Below the pieces are notes generated by a model. The model did no database searches, was not told where the DNA came from, and saw only the letters and a program-made list of their open reading frames with translations. Of a stretch of DNA of 64,000 nucleotides, positions 48,057 through 57,398 are shown piece after piece (within the stretch, counting starts at the first letter, position 1; every line of letters begins with the position of its first letter). The stretch lies in NCBI GenBank assembly GCA_028280505.1, contig JANQLO010000060.1:1-64000 (forward strand), given 5' to 3'. Made by a program: the position numbers and the translations under genes. This DNA is from Chromatiales bacterium (GTDB lineage: Bacteria; Pseudomonadota; Gammaproteobacteria; Chromatiales; Chromatiaceae).

Positions 48057-48824
48057 TCAGTCGCGCCCGAACAGATCTTTGTAAGCTGCCCAGCTCGCGT
48101 AGCCGAGCCATGGGAAAATCACCGCAAAGCCGATGAAGCACGTCAGCATGCCGAGCAATGTGAGCACGGATAGGATGACGCCCCAGATCACCATCGGTAG
48201 CGGTTGTTCCAGTACGGCCTTGACGCTTGCGACCACGGCGGTACCGAAGTCCGTACGCGCGTCGAGCACCAAAGGCAATGACCAGGCGGTAAGCGCAAAA
48301 AGCACGATGGCGAATATGGCGCCGACGCTGAACAATAGCGCGAGAAAACCGATGCCCTGCGGTGTACCAATTGTTGCGGCGAAACTCGCGGCGTCGCCGA
48401 TGTACAGGGTTGCTGCCAAGGTGGAAAAGCGAACCCAGGCGATCATGACCAGGCTGAGCAGCAGGACGAACAGTACGACCGAGCCGAGGTTTTTGTTCAA
48501 TAACTGGAGACAGTTGGACAGGTGGACGGTTTCGCTGCGGTCCATCAGTTGAGCGATCCGGAAGAGCCCGATCGCCAATAAGGGCCCGATCAGCAGGAAG
48601 CCGGTCCAAAAGGTGAGAATGAGTTGCGGTCGATCGAGGCCAAACCAGGTGATAACCATACCGGCTATTGCAAAGCTACCGCCGTAGACCAGCGACGTCC
48701 GTTGTGTGCGAGCGAAATAATCCCAACCCTGTCGCAACCATTCACGGGGTGCGTCCGGGCTGAGCTTTCGCCGTGGAGGCAACGTCAGCGTGTGGTAGGT
48801 CACCGGGTCTTCAGGGCCTGGCAA
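48057..48824 (-). CDS. DUF2189 family membrane protein
   Basis: A 255-residue integral membrane protein with about six hydrophobic helices and the DUF2189 pattern (WLRQGWDYF near the N terminus, LIGPLLAIGLF, and a C-terminal GYASWAAYKDLF). The function of this family is unknown. It is convergent with amtB and stands alone before the tRNA-Pro terminator. Confidence 0.85.
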   Translation of the reverse strand: MPGPEDPVTYHTLTLPPRRKLSPDAPREWLRQGWDYFARTQRTSLVYGGSFAIAGMVITWFGLDRPQLILTFWTGFLLIGPLLAIGLFRIAQLMDRSETVHLSNCLQLLNKNLGSVVLFVLLLSLVMIAWVRFSTLAATLYIGDAASFAATIGTPQGIGFLALLFSVGAIFAIVLFALTAWSLPLVLDARTDFGTAVVASVKAVLEQPLPMVIWGVILSVLTLLGMLTCFIGFAVIFPWLGYASWAAYKDLFGRD

Positions 48825-48944
48825 ATCGAGTCTCCCGCATCCGGCCTGCTACGTGTATGACCTTAGTCCGACATCGACCGGTTGTCAGGGGCTGCGGTGT
48901 TGTCGTTACTGTGGTGCCGGGAATGCCATCTGACGAGTGTGCGG

Positions 48945-48974
48945 GAAAATCAAAGCAGCCTTGCGGCTGCTTTG
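48945..48974 (-). terminator. Terminator of tRNA-Pro
   Basis: On the minus strand the stem AAAGCAGCC/GGCTGCTTT with a GCAA loop is followed by GATTTTCCC, eight bases after the mature tRNA-Pro end. Confidence 0.8.
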
Positions 48975-48981
48975 TCGAAAT

Positions 48982-49058
48982 TGGTCGGAGTGAAAGGATT
49001 TGAACCTTCGACCCCCGCCTCCCGAAGACGGTGCTCTACCAAGCTGAGCTACACTCCG
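48982..49058 (-). tRNA. tRNA-Pro (anticodon CGG)
   Basis: A 77-base cloverleaf on the minus strand with encoded CCA: acceptor CGGAGTG/CACTCCG, anticodon loop TTCGGGA between CCGTC and GGCGG, T arm AAGG-TTCAAAT-CCTTT-type. Anticodon CGG reads CCG. It lies 13 bases downstream of ispB on the same strand. Confidence 0.97.
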
Positions 49059-49071
49059 CAGAACTGCTGCG

Positions 49072-50040
49072 TCAGAAGGAACGGTCGACCGAAAAGTCCG
49101 CCAAGGCTGCCAGGGCGTCGCGGAAGGTCGATTCAGGCAGCGTGGATAATGCCCGTTTGGCCTTATCTGCCTCCTCTGTCGCGAGCCGCGCAGTGTAAGC
49201 GATCGCATCGGTCGATTCAATTGCGGCGAGCACCTCGTCAATGCGTTCGGTACCGCCGTTCGCAATCACGTCGCGCAGCATCGTTTGGATCGCCGGCTCG
49301 CTTTGTTCGATTGCCCGGATCAACGGTAGTGTCGGTTTACCTTCGGCGAGGTCGTCACCGATGTTCTTACCGATATCGACCCCGGACGACCCGTAATCCA
49401 AGGCGTCGTCGATCATTTGAAAGGCCATGCCCAGATGCAGCCCATAGGCGGCAATGGCATCTTCGATGTCGCGGGGATTGTCGCTGATGATCGCGCCGAG
49501 CCGTGCGCCGGCTTCGAACAGGGTCGCGGTCTTGCGCAGGATCACTTCGCGGTAGCGGCGTTCGTCGGTTTCCGGATCGTTACAGTTCAGCAACTGCAGA
49601 ACCTCGCCTTCGGCGATCCGGTTGGTGGCGTGCGAAAGCACGTCCATGATCGGCATTCTTCCTACTGCGACCATCATTTCGAACGAGCGCGAATACAGAA
49701 AATCGCCTACCAGTACGCTCGCGGCATTGCCCCAGACCGCATTCGCCGTGTCGCGACTGCGTCGCTGGTCCGAATCGTCGACCACATCGTCGTGTAACAG
49801 GGTGGCGGTGTGAATGAATTCGATGATTGCCGCAAGGTCGATATGGGCCGTTCCCCGGTAGCCCAATGCGCGCGCCGCCAATAAAACGATCATCGGGCGC
49901 AGGCGTTTGCCGCCGCTGTTGATGATGTAGTGGCCGATCTGATTGATGAGAACGACGTCTGAACTGAGTCGGTCGAGAATCAGCCGATCGGTAGCCGCGA
50001 GGTCGTCCGCGATCAGCTCGCGGATGGTGGAAAACTCCAT
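49072..50040 (-). CDS. ispB: Octaprenyl diphosphate synthase
   Basis: A 322-residue trans-long-chain polyprenyl diphosphate synthase that makes the quinone side chain. GGKRLRP, the first Asp-rich motif LLHDDVVDDSDQRR and the second (FQMIDDALDY) are intact. ispB divergent from rplU is the classical gammaproteobacterial arrangement. Chain length (C40) is assumed from the family and not read from the sequence. Confidence 0.95.
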   Translation of the reverse strand: MEFSTIRELIADDLAATDRLILDRLSSDVVLINQIGHYIINSGGKRLRPMIVLLAARALGYRGTAHIDLAAIIEFIHTATLLHDDVVDDSDQRRSRDTANAVWGNAASVLVGDFLYSRSFEMMVAVGRMPIMDVLSHATNRIAEGEVLQLLNCNDPETDERRYREVILRKTATLFEAGARLGAIISDNPRDIEDAIAAYGLHLGMAFQMIDDALDYGSSGVDIGKNIGDDLAEGKPTLPLIRAIEQSEPAIQTMLRDVIANGGTERIDEVLAAIESTDAIAYTARLATEEADKAKRALSTLPESTFRDALAALADFSVDRSF

Positions 50041-50449
50041 AAGGCTAGTGTCCTGCCGGGTTCATTTGCATGATTTCAAAGTTTGCGAGAAACGTCGCAA
50101 TAGGGCGTGTTTTGCAGGTAATACTGGGCATATCGGCAAGGGATACAGTGCTTTGTGACGGCGTTGCACCTCTTGCCAACGGTGGCGAGGTGCGTCTTGC
50201 CAGCAACCCTGGTTGGCGCGCCAAAACAATGTGAATCAACCAGGCAGGACACCGGAATTCCGGAAAAAATCTGCCGCGCATCCTAGGTAAGCGGGTTTCA
50301 TCCTGTCAAGCCGGCACGACGTGTCGTGTGCTTGCAGGTTTGGCAGGCCTGGCTTGACGCAATGGCCGGCGATCTATAAAATTTCGCCTCTTTCCGTCGG
50401 CCGCCCCTGGTTGCCGGCCAGCCGTTTTTGCTCAGGAGACTGTACGGTC
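50041..50449. other. ispB-rplU divergent intergenic region
   Basis: These 409 bases contain no supported gene and hold the promoters of ispB and of the rplU operon. The rplU promoter is listed separately; nothing further was recognised. Confidence 0.6.
50354..50382 (+). promoter_or_regulatory. Sigma-70 promoter of rplU-rpmA
   Basis: TTGACG-N17-TAAAAT is a good sigma-70 match with ideal spacing, about 65 bases before the rplU start. The AGGAG ribosome site is at 50434-50438. Confidence 0.7.
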
Positions 50450-50764
50450 ATGTATGCCGTTATCCAAACCGGTGGCAAGCAATACCGCGTTGCCGAGGGC
50501 TCGACCCTGAAAGTGGAAAAGATCGATGCCGATGAAGGCGCCAGCGTTGAGCTGGATAAGGTCCTGATGGTGGCCGACGGTGACGACATCAAGGTTGGTG
50601 CCCCGTACCTGAGCGGTGGCAAGGTTACCGCGACGGTGAAGGCGCACGGCCGTGGCAAAAAGGTCACGATTGTGAAATTTCGTCGCCGCAAGCATCACAT
50701 GAAGCGCCAGGGACATCGCCAGGCATTCACCGAGATCGAAGTGACCGGCATCAGCGCCGGTTGA
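50450..50764 (+). CDS. rplU: 50S ribosomal protein L21
   Basis: A 104-residue L21 ([14 protein letters not shown] start, [19 protein letters not shown]-binding segment). ATG at 50450 follows AGGAG; the longer in-frame reading covers the promoter and is rejected. First gene of rplU-rpmA-obgE. Confidence 0.98.
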   Translation: MYAVIQTGGKQYRVAEGSTLKVEKIDADEGASVELDKVLMVADGDDIKVGAPYLSGGKVTATVKAHGRGKKVTIVKFRRRKHHMKRQGHRQAFTEIEVTGISAG

Positions 50765-50777
50765 GGGAGCATCCAGC

Positions 50778-51035
50778 ATGGCACACAAAAAAGCAGGCGG
50801 TAGTTCCAAGAACGGCCGCGATTCAGAGTCCAAACGCCTCGGCGTCAAGGTTTACGGTGGCCAGTCGATCAATGCCGGCGGCATCATCGTTCGTCAACGC
50901 GGTACTCGGGTACATCCGGGCGTGAATGTGGGATGTGGCAAGGATCACACCCTTTATGCACTCACCGACGGTGTCGTGCGGTTCGAGACCAAGGGGCCGA
51001 AGAACCGTAAGTTCGTGAGTATCGATTCGGCTTGA
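50778..51035 (+). CDS. rpmA: 50S ribosomal protein L27
   Basis: An 85-residue L27 ([16 protein letters not shown] start, the flexible N terminus reaching the peptidyl transferase centre). 13 bases after rplU; a terminator-like hairpin lies between it and obgE. Confidence 0.98.
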   Translation: MAHKKAGGSSKNGRDSESKRLGVKVYGGQSINAGGIIVRQRGTRVHPGVNVGCGKDHTLYALTDGVVRFETKGPKNRKFVSIDSA

Positions 51036-51064
51036 TCGGTCGTTCAACCCGCTAAGCGATAAAG

Positions 51065-51092
51065 GCCTCGTCGCTCGACGGGGCTTTTTTGT
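51065..51092 (+). terminator. Terminator/attenuator between rpmA and obgE
   Basis: Stem GCCTCGTC/GACGGGGC (one G-T pair) followed by TTTTTTGTTT. It should reduce read-through into obgE. Confidence 0.8.
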
Positions 51093-51110
51093 TTGGGCCT
51101 GGTTTGGTGA

Positions 51111-53302
<2,192 letters not shown>

Positions 53303-53355
53303 GATGTGTTTCTCACCGCTCGGCGGGACATGAACGCGACACGGTGGTGAACCGA

Positions 53356-53395
53356 AAAAAAGAAAACCCCGGGCAGTTCCATGTGCCCGGGGTTT
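53356..53395 (-). terminator. Strong minus-strand terminator 3' of proB
   Basis: A 12-bp perfect stem AAACCCCGGGCA/TGCCCGGGGTTT. Read on the minus strand it is followed by TTCTTTTTTTC, so it terminates minus-strand transcription entering from 53396-53580; the plus-strand side has no T-run. It overlaps the stop of the small frame at 53394. Confidence 0.8.
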
Positions 53396-53486
53396 AGATG
53401 TCGTCAGGCTTGGTTGGCAAACTCTGTGGTCCCTGCAGCGCATCCCGGCGCGACCGGATCATCCTGAGGAATCCTTTCGACGACAT
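53394..53486 (-). CDS. Possible 30-residue small protein or sRNA
   Basis: A minus-strand ATG at 53486 opens a 30-codon frame (MSSKGFLRMIRSRRDALQGP, then a short Pro-rich tail) whose TAA lies in the first arm of the strong terminator at 53356-53395. It is basic at the start and acidic at the end. There is no good ribosome site, so a small RNA is the alternative. The region upstream (53487-53580) contains a GTAAGAATTTTCCTAC imperfect palindrome at 53541-53556. The independent terminator argues for a real transcript; nothing is recognised by family. Confidence 0.35.
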   Translation of the reverse strand: MSSKGFLRMIRSRRDALQGPQSLPTKPDDI

Positions 53487-53582
53487 GTTTAGTTTTTCAT
53501 AGCGTCGACCGGTCAGCGATAACCTGAATCGTGGGTTTGTGTAAGAATTTTCCTACGCTGTTTCTTGAACTGTCGTGCAAAT

Positions 53583-53607
53583 AAAAACCGGCCATTGGCC
53601 GGTTTTT
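53583..53607 (-). terminator. Terminator of rpsT
   Basis: The palindrome AAAAACCGGCCA/TGGCCGGTTTTT lies 26 bases past the rpsT stop; its A/T arms work as a T-tail on either strand. Confidence 0.88.
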
Positions 53608-53632
53608 ATTTTTATGTAATGCTGACAGCAGC

Positions 53633-53893
53633 TTAGAGTGCGCGTATCTTGGCGTTCAAGCGGCTTTTATGACGTGCGGCTTTGTTTTTGTGGATCAAAC
53701 CTTTGCCGGCCAGGCTGTCCAGCAGCGGGGTGACGGCCTTGAGCGCATCTTGTGCCGCGGTTTTGTCGCCGGCATCGATTGCCTTGACCACCTTTTTCAA
53801 CTCCGTACGCATCTCACTACGGCGACCGGCGTTACGCTGACGGCGCGTTTCCGCCTGACGGGCGCGTTTACGGGCTTGTGCTGAGTTGGCCAA
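53633..53893 (-). CDS. rpsT: 30S ribosomal protein S20
   Basis: An 86-residue S20 ([13 protein letters not shown] start, [11 protein letters not shown] near the end). Minus strand, divergent from murJ as in many gammaproteobacteria, with its own terminator at 53583-53607. Confidence 0.98.
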   Translation of the reverse strand: MANSAQARKRARQAETRRQRNAGRRSEMRTELKKVVKAIDAGDKTAAQDALKAVTPLLDSLAGKGLIHKNKAARHKSRLNAKIRAL

Positions 53894-54024
53894 TTCCAGT
53901 CTCCTGAGTGTCGGTCGGCTGTCACGAAAGACGCGGGATTATCTTGATTTCCCCAAAGGCTGTCAAGTACCGAACCCGGTGCACCAAGGCCACGTATAAT
54001 CGCCGGTTTCCGGAGGAAACGATC

Positions 54025-55578
54025 CTGTCCCTGTTCAAGTCTTTGTCCACGGTTGGCGGCTACACGCTGTTGTCGCGCATTTTGGGTTTCGTCCGCGATC
54101 TCGTATATGCCCACGTATTCGGCGCGAATGCATTGACCGACGCCTTCTTCGTCGCGTTCAAAATCCCGAATTTTCTGCGCAGATTGTTTGCCGAGGGTGC
54201 GTTTGCGACCGCGTTTGTGCCGGTGTTGACCGAGTACCGGGCTAAACGGGATTTTCGTGAACTGCAGGGTTTCGTCGACCATGTCGCCGGCAGTTTGGGT
54301 CTGGTCGTGTTGCTCGTGTCGCTAATCGGCGTCGTTGCAGCGCCCTTGCTGGTCTCGCTGTTTGCGTTTGGCTGGGTTATGGACGGGGAAACGGCGAAGT
54401 TGACACTTGCCGCGGACATGCTGCGCCTCACTTTCCCTTATTTGTTCTTCATTTCGCTGACCGCGTTCGCGGGCGGTATCTTGAATGCCCATGACAAGTT
54501 CGCGGTGCCGGCCTTTACGCCGGTGTTGTTGAATTTGTGTCTGATCGCGGCGGCGCTTTGGTTGGCACCGATGATGGAGCAGGGGATCGTCGCTTTGGCT
54601 TGGGGGGTGCTGATCGCCGGCATTACCCAGTTTACCTTTCAGCTTCCTTTTTTGGCCCGGATCAAACTGTTGCCCCGGCCCCGGCCCGGATTCCATGATC
54701 CCGGCGTGCGTCGCATACTCAAACTGATGGTGCCGGCGTTGTTCGCGGTATCCGTTACCCAGATCAATCTGTTGCTCGATACCGTGCTGGCATCGTTTTT
54801 GGTTACCGGCAGTATTTCGTGGCTGTACTATTCCGACCGGCTGATGGAATTTCCGCTCGGCATTCTCGGGGTCGCGTTGGCGACGGTCATCCTGCCGCGA
54901 TTGTCGCGTCGCCAAGCCGAGGCGGCACCCGAGGCTTTCAGTGGTACGTTGGATTGGGGGTTGCGTATGACCTTGGTGTTCGGCGTGCCTTCGGCGGTTG
55001 GTCTGGCCCTGCTGGCCGGTCCCATGATGGCGACCTTGTTTCAATCCGACGTATTCGATGCGCATGATGTCGTGATGGCGCAGCGCAGTCTGGTGGCCTA
55101 TTCGCTGGGCTTGCAGGCCTTTATTCTGATCAAAGTATTGGCACCCGGTTTTTATGCCCGCCAAGACACGCGGACGCCGGTAAAAATCGGCGTGATCGCA
55201 ATGGCGGCCAACATGGTGCTGAATTTGGCGTTGATTTTCCCGTTGCAGCACGCCGGCCTCGCACTAGCGACCAGTCTGTCGGCATATCTCAATGCCTGGC
55301 TGTTGCTGCGTGGTCTACGGCGCGAAAAGGCCTACCAGCCACTCGTCGGTTGGCGTAGGCTCGGTGTCCAGGTCGTGCTCGCGGTGTCGGTTATGGCCCT
55401 GTTGTTGTTCTGGTTATCGCCCGATCTGGCCGGGTGGTTGGAGGCTTCGCGTGGCCAACGGATCCTTTGGCTTGCCGGTCTCATCGCGGCCGGTGGGCTG
55501 AGTTATTTTGTCGTCTTGTTCACCGCTGGGCTGCGCCCGCGTGAGCTGCGTGGACAGGTTGTTCAAGAGGCCGATTGA
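54025..55578 (+). CDS. murJ: Lipid II flippase MurJ (apparent CTG start)
   Basis: About 517 residues with 14 predicted TM helices; GYTLLSRILGFVRD, TDAFFVAFKIPN and LRRLFAEGAFATAFVP are the family signatures of the flippase that moves lipid II across the inner membrane. No ATG, GTG or TTG sits at the N terminus that aligns with E. coli MurJ. GGAGG at 54012-54016 is followed eight bases later by CTG at 54025, exactly where the homologous Met falls. TTG at 54043 would lose conserved residues. Its TGA shares a base with the lspA ATG. Confidence 0.93.
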   Translation: MSLFKSLSTVGGYTLLSRILGFVRDLVYAHVFGANALTDAFFVAFKIPNFLRRLFAEGAFATAFVPVLTEYRAKRDFRELQGFVDHVAGSLGLVVLLVSLIGVVAAPLLVSLFAFGWVMDGETAKLTLAADMLRLTFPYLFFISLTAFAGGILNAHDKFAVPAFTPVLLNLCLIAAALWLAPMMEQGIVALAWGVLIAGITQFTFQLPFLARIKLLPRPRPGFHDPGVRRILKLMVPALFAVSVTQINLLLDTVLASFLVTGSISWLYYSDRLMEFPLGILGVALATVILPRLSRRQAEAAPEAFSGTLDWGLRMTLVFGVPSAVGLALLAGPMMATLFQSDVFDAHDVVMAQRSLVAYSLGLQAFILIKVLAPGFYARQDTRTPVKIGVIAMAANMVLNLALIFPLQHAGLALATSLSAYLNAWLLLRGLRREKAYQPLVGWRRLGVQVVLAVSVMALLLFWLSPDLAGWLEASRGQRILWLAGLIAAGGLSYFVVLFTAGLRPRELRGQVVQEAD

Positions 55579-56060
55579 TGTTGCGTTTGTTGTGGTTGAG
55601 TGCGGCCGTGGTGCTGCTGGATCAGATCAGTAAATTCTGGATCGTCGCTGCTTTCGAAGAGTACGAAGTGATGACCGTCTTGCCGGTGTTCAACCTGACT
55701 TTGGTTTACAATACCGGTGCCGCGTTCAGTTTTTTGAGCGACGCCGGCGGCTGGCAACGTTGGTTTTTCATTACCGTCGCTGTTGTGGTCTGCATCGTCA
55801 TGTCGGTCTGGATGGCGCGTTTGAAGCCGGAGGAGCGCCTGACGGGGTGGGGATTGGCATTCGTTATCGGTGGTGCGATTGGCAATCTTATCGACCGTGT
55901 CTGGCTTGGCAAGGTGGTGGACTTTATTCAGTGGCATTGGCAAGGATGGTACTGGCCGTCGTTCAATCTGGCCGACAGTGCCATCACGCTAGGCGTGATT
56001 TTATTGCTGCTAGATGGATTTCTGGCCGGTCGTGCGGCTGCGAAAGAAGAGAATTCCTGA
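55578..56060 (+). CDS. lspA: Lipoprotein signal peptidase (signal peptidase II)
   Basis: A 160-residue inner-membrane aspartyl protease with four TM helices. The catalytic Asp motifs NLIDR (GGAIGNLIDRV) and the FNLADS segment are present, as is VYNTGAAFS. ATG 55578 overlaps the murJ stop. In most gammaproteobacteria lspA follows ileS; here it precedes ribF. It matures lipoproteins such as those of the 8790-13235 segment. Confidence 0.95.
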   Translation: MLRLLWLSAAVVLLDQISKFWIVAAFEEYEVMTVLPVFNLTLVYNTGAAFSFLSDAGGWQRWFFITVAVVVCIVMSVWMARLKPEERLTGWGLAFVIGGAIGNLIDRVWLGKVVDFIQWHWQGWYWPSFNLADSAITLGVILLLLDGFLAGRAAAKEENS

Positions 56061-56108
56061 GAATAATCCTACAGTAGGATCGGCTTGATGTAGCTATGGA
56101 GCTGAGCG

Positions 56109-56204
56109 TTGAATGACGATAATGATTTCACCACCTTCAAGGAAGAAGTGAACGACAAGGACGTAACGTTCGACAGGGATGTTGCACAATCCAGGATGGA
56201 TTAA
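56109..56204 (+). CDS. Possible 31-residue acidic small protein
   Basis: A TTG at 56109 with GGAG seven bases upstream opens a 31-codon frame rich in Asp, Glu and Lys (MNDDNDFTTFKEEVNDKDVT in the first twenty positions). The TAA is 18 bases before the terminator at 56222. No family is recognised, and the region 56061-56339 could equally be an untranslated tail of lspA. An ATCCTAC-A-GTAGGAT palindrome (56066-56080) lies upstream. Confidence 0.3.
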   Translation: MNDDNDFTTFKEEVNDKDVTFDRDVAQSRMD

Positions 56205-56221
56205 CACGATACCTCGGTGGT

Positions 56222-56262
56222 AATGCCCGGCAACAGGGACTGTTGCCGGGCATTTGTTTTTT
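56222..56262 (+). terminator. Terminator between lspA and ribF
   Basis: A 14-bp stem AATGCCCGGCAACA/TGTTGCCGGGCATT followed by TGTTTTTTGG. It separates murJ-lspA from the ribF-ileS unit. Confidence 0.9.
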
Positions 56263-56339
56263 GGCGTTTGCCATTAGTCCCCCGGGTCGTTAGCACGATA
56301 TAATTTCGGCTTCATATCCAGGCAAGCGACGATAAATCC

Positions 56340-57296
56340 GTGTTATTGATCCGCGGACTGCATAATCTGCGTCCCGCCCACCGAGACTGTATCGCCACCA
56401 TCGGTAACTTCGACGGTGTCCACCTCGGCCACCAGGCCGTGTTCGCGGCTTTGAACGAGCGTACGAGCGCTGCCGGACTACCGTCTTTGGTCATCACTTT
56501 CGAACCCCAGCCCATGGAGTTCTTTTGCCCCGAGCAGGCACCGGCCCGCTTGACGCGTCTGCGCGAGAAGATCCAGGCGATCGCCGCTTGTGGCATCGAC
56601 CGGGTGTTGTTGATCAAGTTCGACGGTCGTTTCGCCGGCATCGAGGCCGGCGACTTCGTGCGCCGGGTTTTAGTCGATCAATTGGGAATTCGGCACCTGT
56701 ATGTCGGTGACGACTTTCGTTTCGGTGCCGGTCGTAGCGGCGATTTTGCCCTATTGCGCCGCATGGGGGTCGCCCACGGCTTTGGCGTCGAGAGTCTGGA
56801 AACGGTCTCGGACAACGGCACACGGATCAGTAGCACGCGGGTGCGCGAGGCCTTGCAGATCGGCGATTTGGACCACGCACGTCGCTGCCTGGGACGCAGT
56901 TACGAAATCTGTGGCCGGGTTGGGCATGGAAACAAGCGTGGTCGCACGATCGGTTTTCCCACCATGAATCTGCCTTTGCTGCGACGCTCGACGCCGCTGC
57001 GAGGCGTTTTTGCCGTACGTGTCACTGGGTTGACGTCGGATCCACTGCCCGGTGTCGCCAATATCGGCAATCGGCCGACGCTCGAGGGGGACAATCGTTT
57101 CCTCCTCGAGGTGCACCTATTCGATTTCGACGAAGATGCCTATGGTCGTCAGGTCGAGGTCGAGTTTATCGAGCGCATTCGCGACGAGCATAAGTTCGAG
57201 TCGTTTGAGGCCTTGCGTGAGCAGATTGCGCGTGACGTCGAATGCGCCCGCGCCATTTTCGGGCTTGGCGGCGACGATCGGATTCGTTCCGGATAA
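56340..57296 (+). CDS. ribF: Bifunctional riboflavin kinase / FAD synthetase
   Basis: A 318-residue RibF that makes FMN and FAD. N-terminal FAD synthetase: TIGNFDGVHLGHQ (residues 22-34); C-terminal riboflavin kinase: RTIGFPTMNL and GVANIGNRPT. The start is GTG at 56340, which gives the usual LIRGLHNL N terminus; its ribosome site is weak. It precedes ileS by about 100 bases. Confidence 0.96.
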   Translation: MLLIRGLHNLRPAHRDCIATIGNFDGVHLGHQAVFAALNERTSAAGLPSLVITFEPQPMEFFCPEQAPARLTRLREKIQAIAACGIDRVLLIKFDGRFAGIEAGDFVRRVLVDQLGIRHLYVGDDFRFGAGRSGDFALLRRMGVAHGFGVESLETVSDNGTRISSTRVREALQIGDLDHARRCLGRSYEICGRVGHGNKRGRTIGFPTMNLPLLRRSTPLRGVFAVRVTGLTSDPLPGVANIGNRPTLEGDNRFLLEVHLFDFDEDAYGRQVEVEFIERIRDEHKFESFEALREQIARDVECARAIFGLGGDDRIRSG

Positions 57297-57398
57297 GCCG
57301 GCCCCGCATATCACCTAGACGTCGGAGCCGGTATCATCGATCCAACGGCTCACGATGCTGAGCCACCGATACACGATTCAACACCGAGCTATTAGTCC

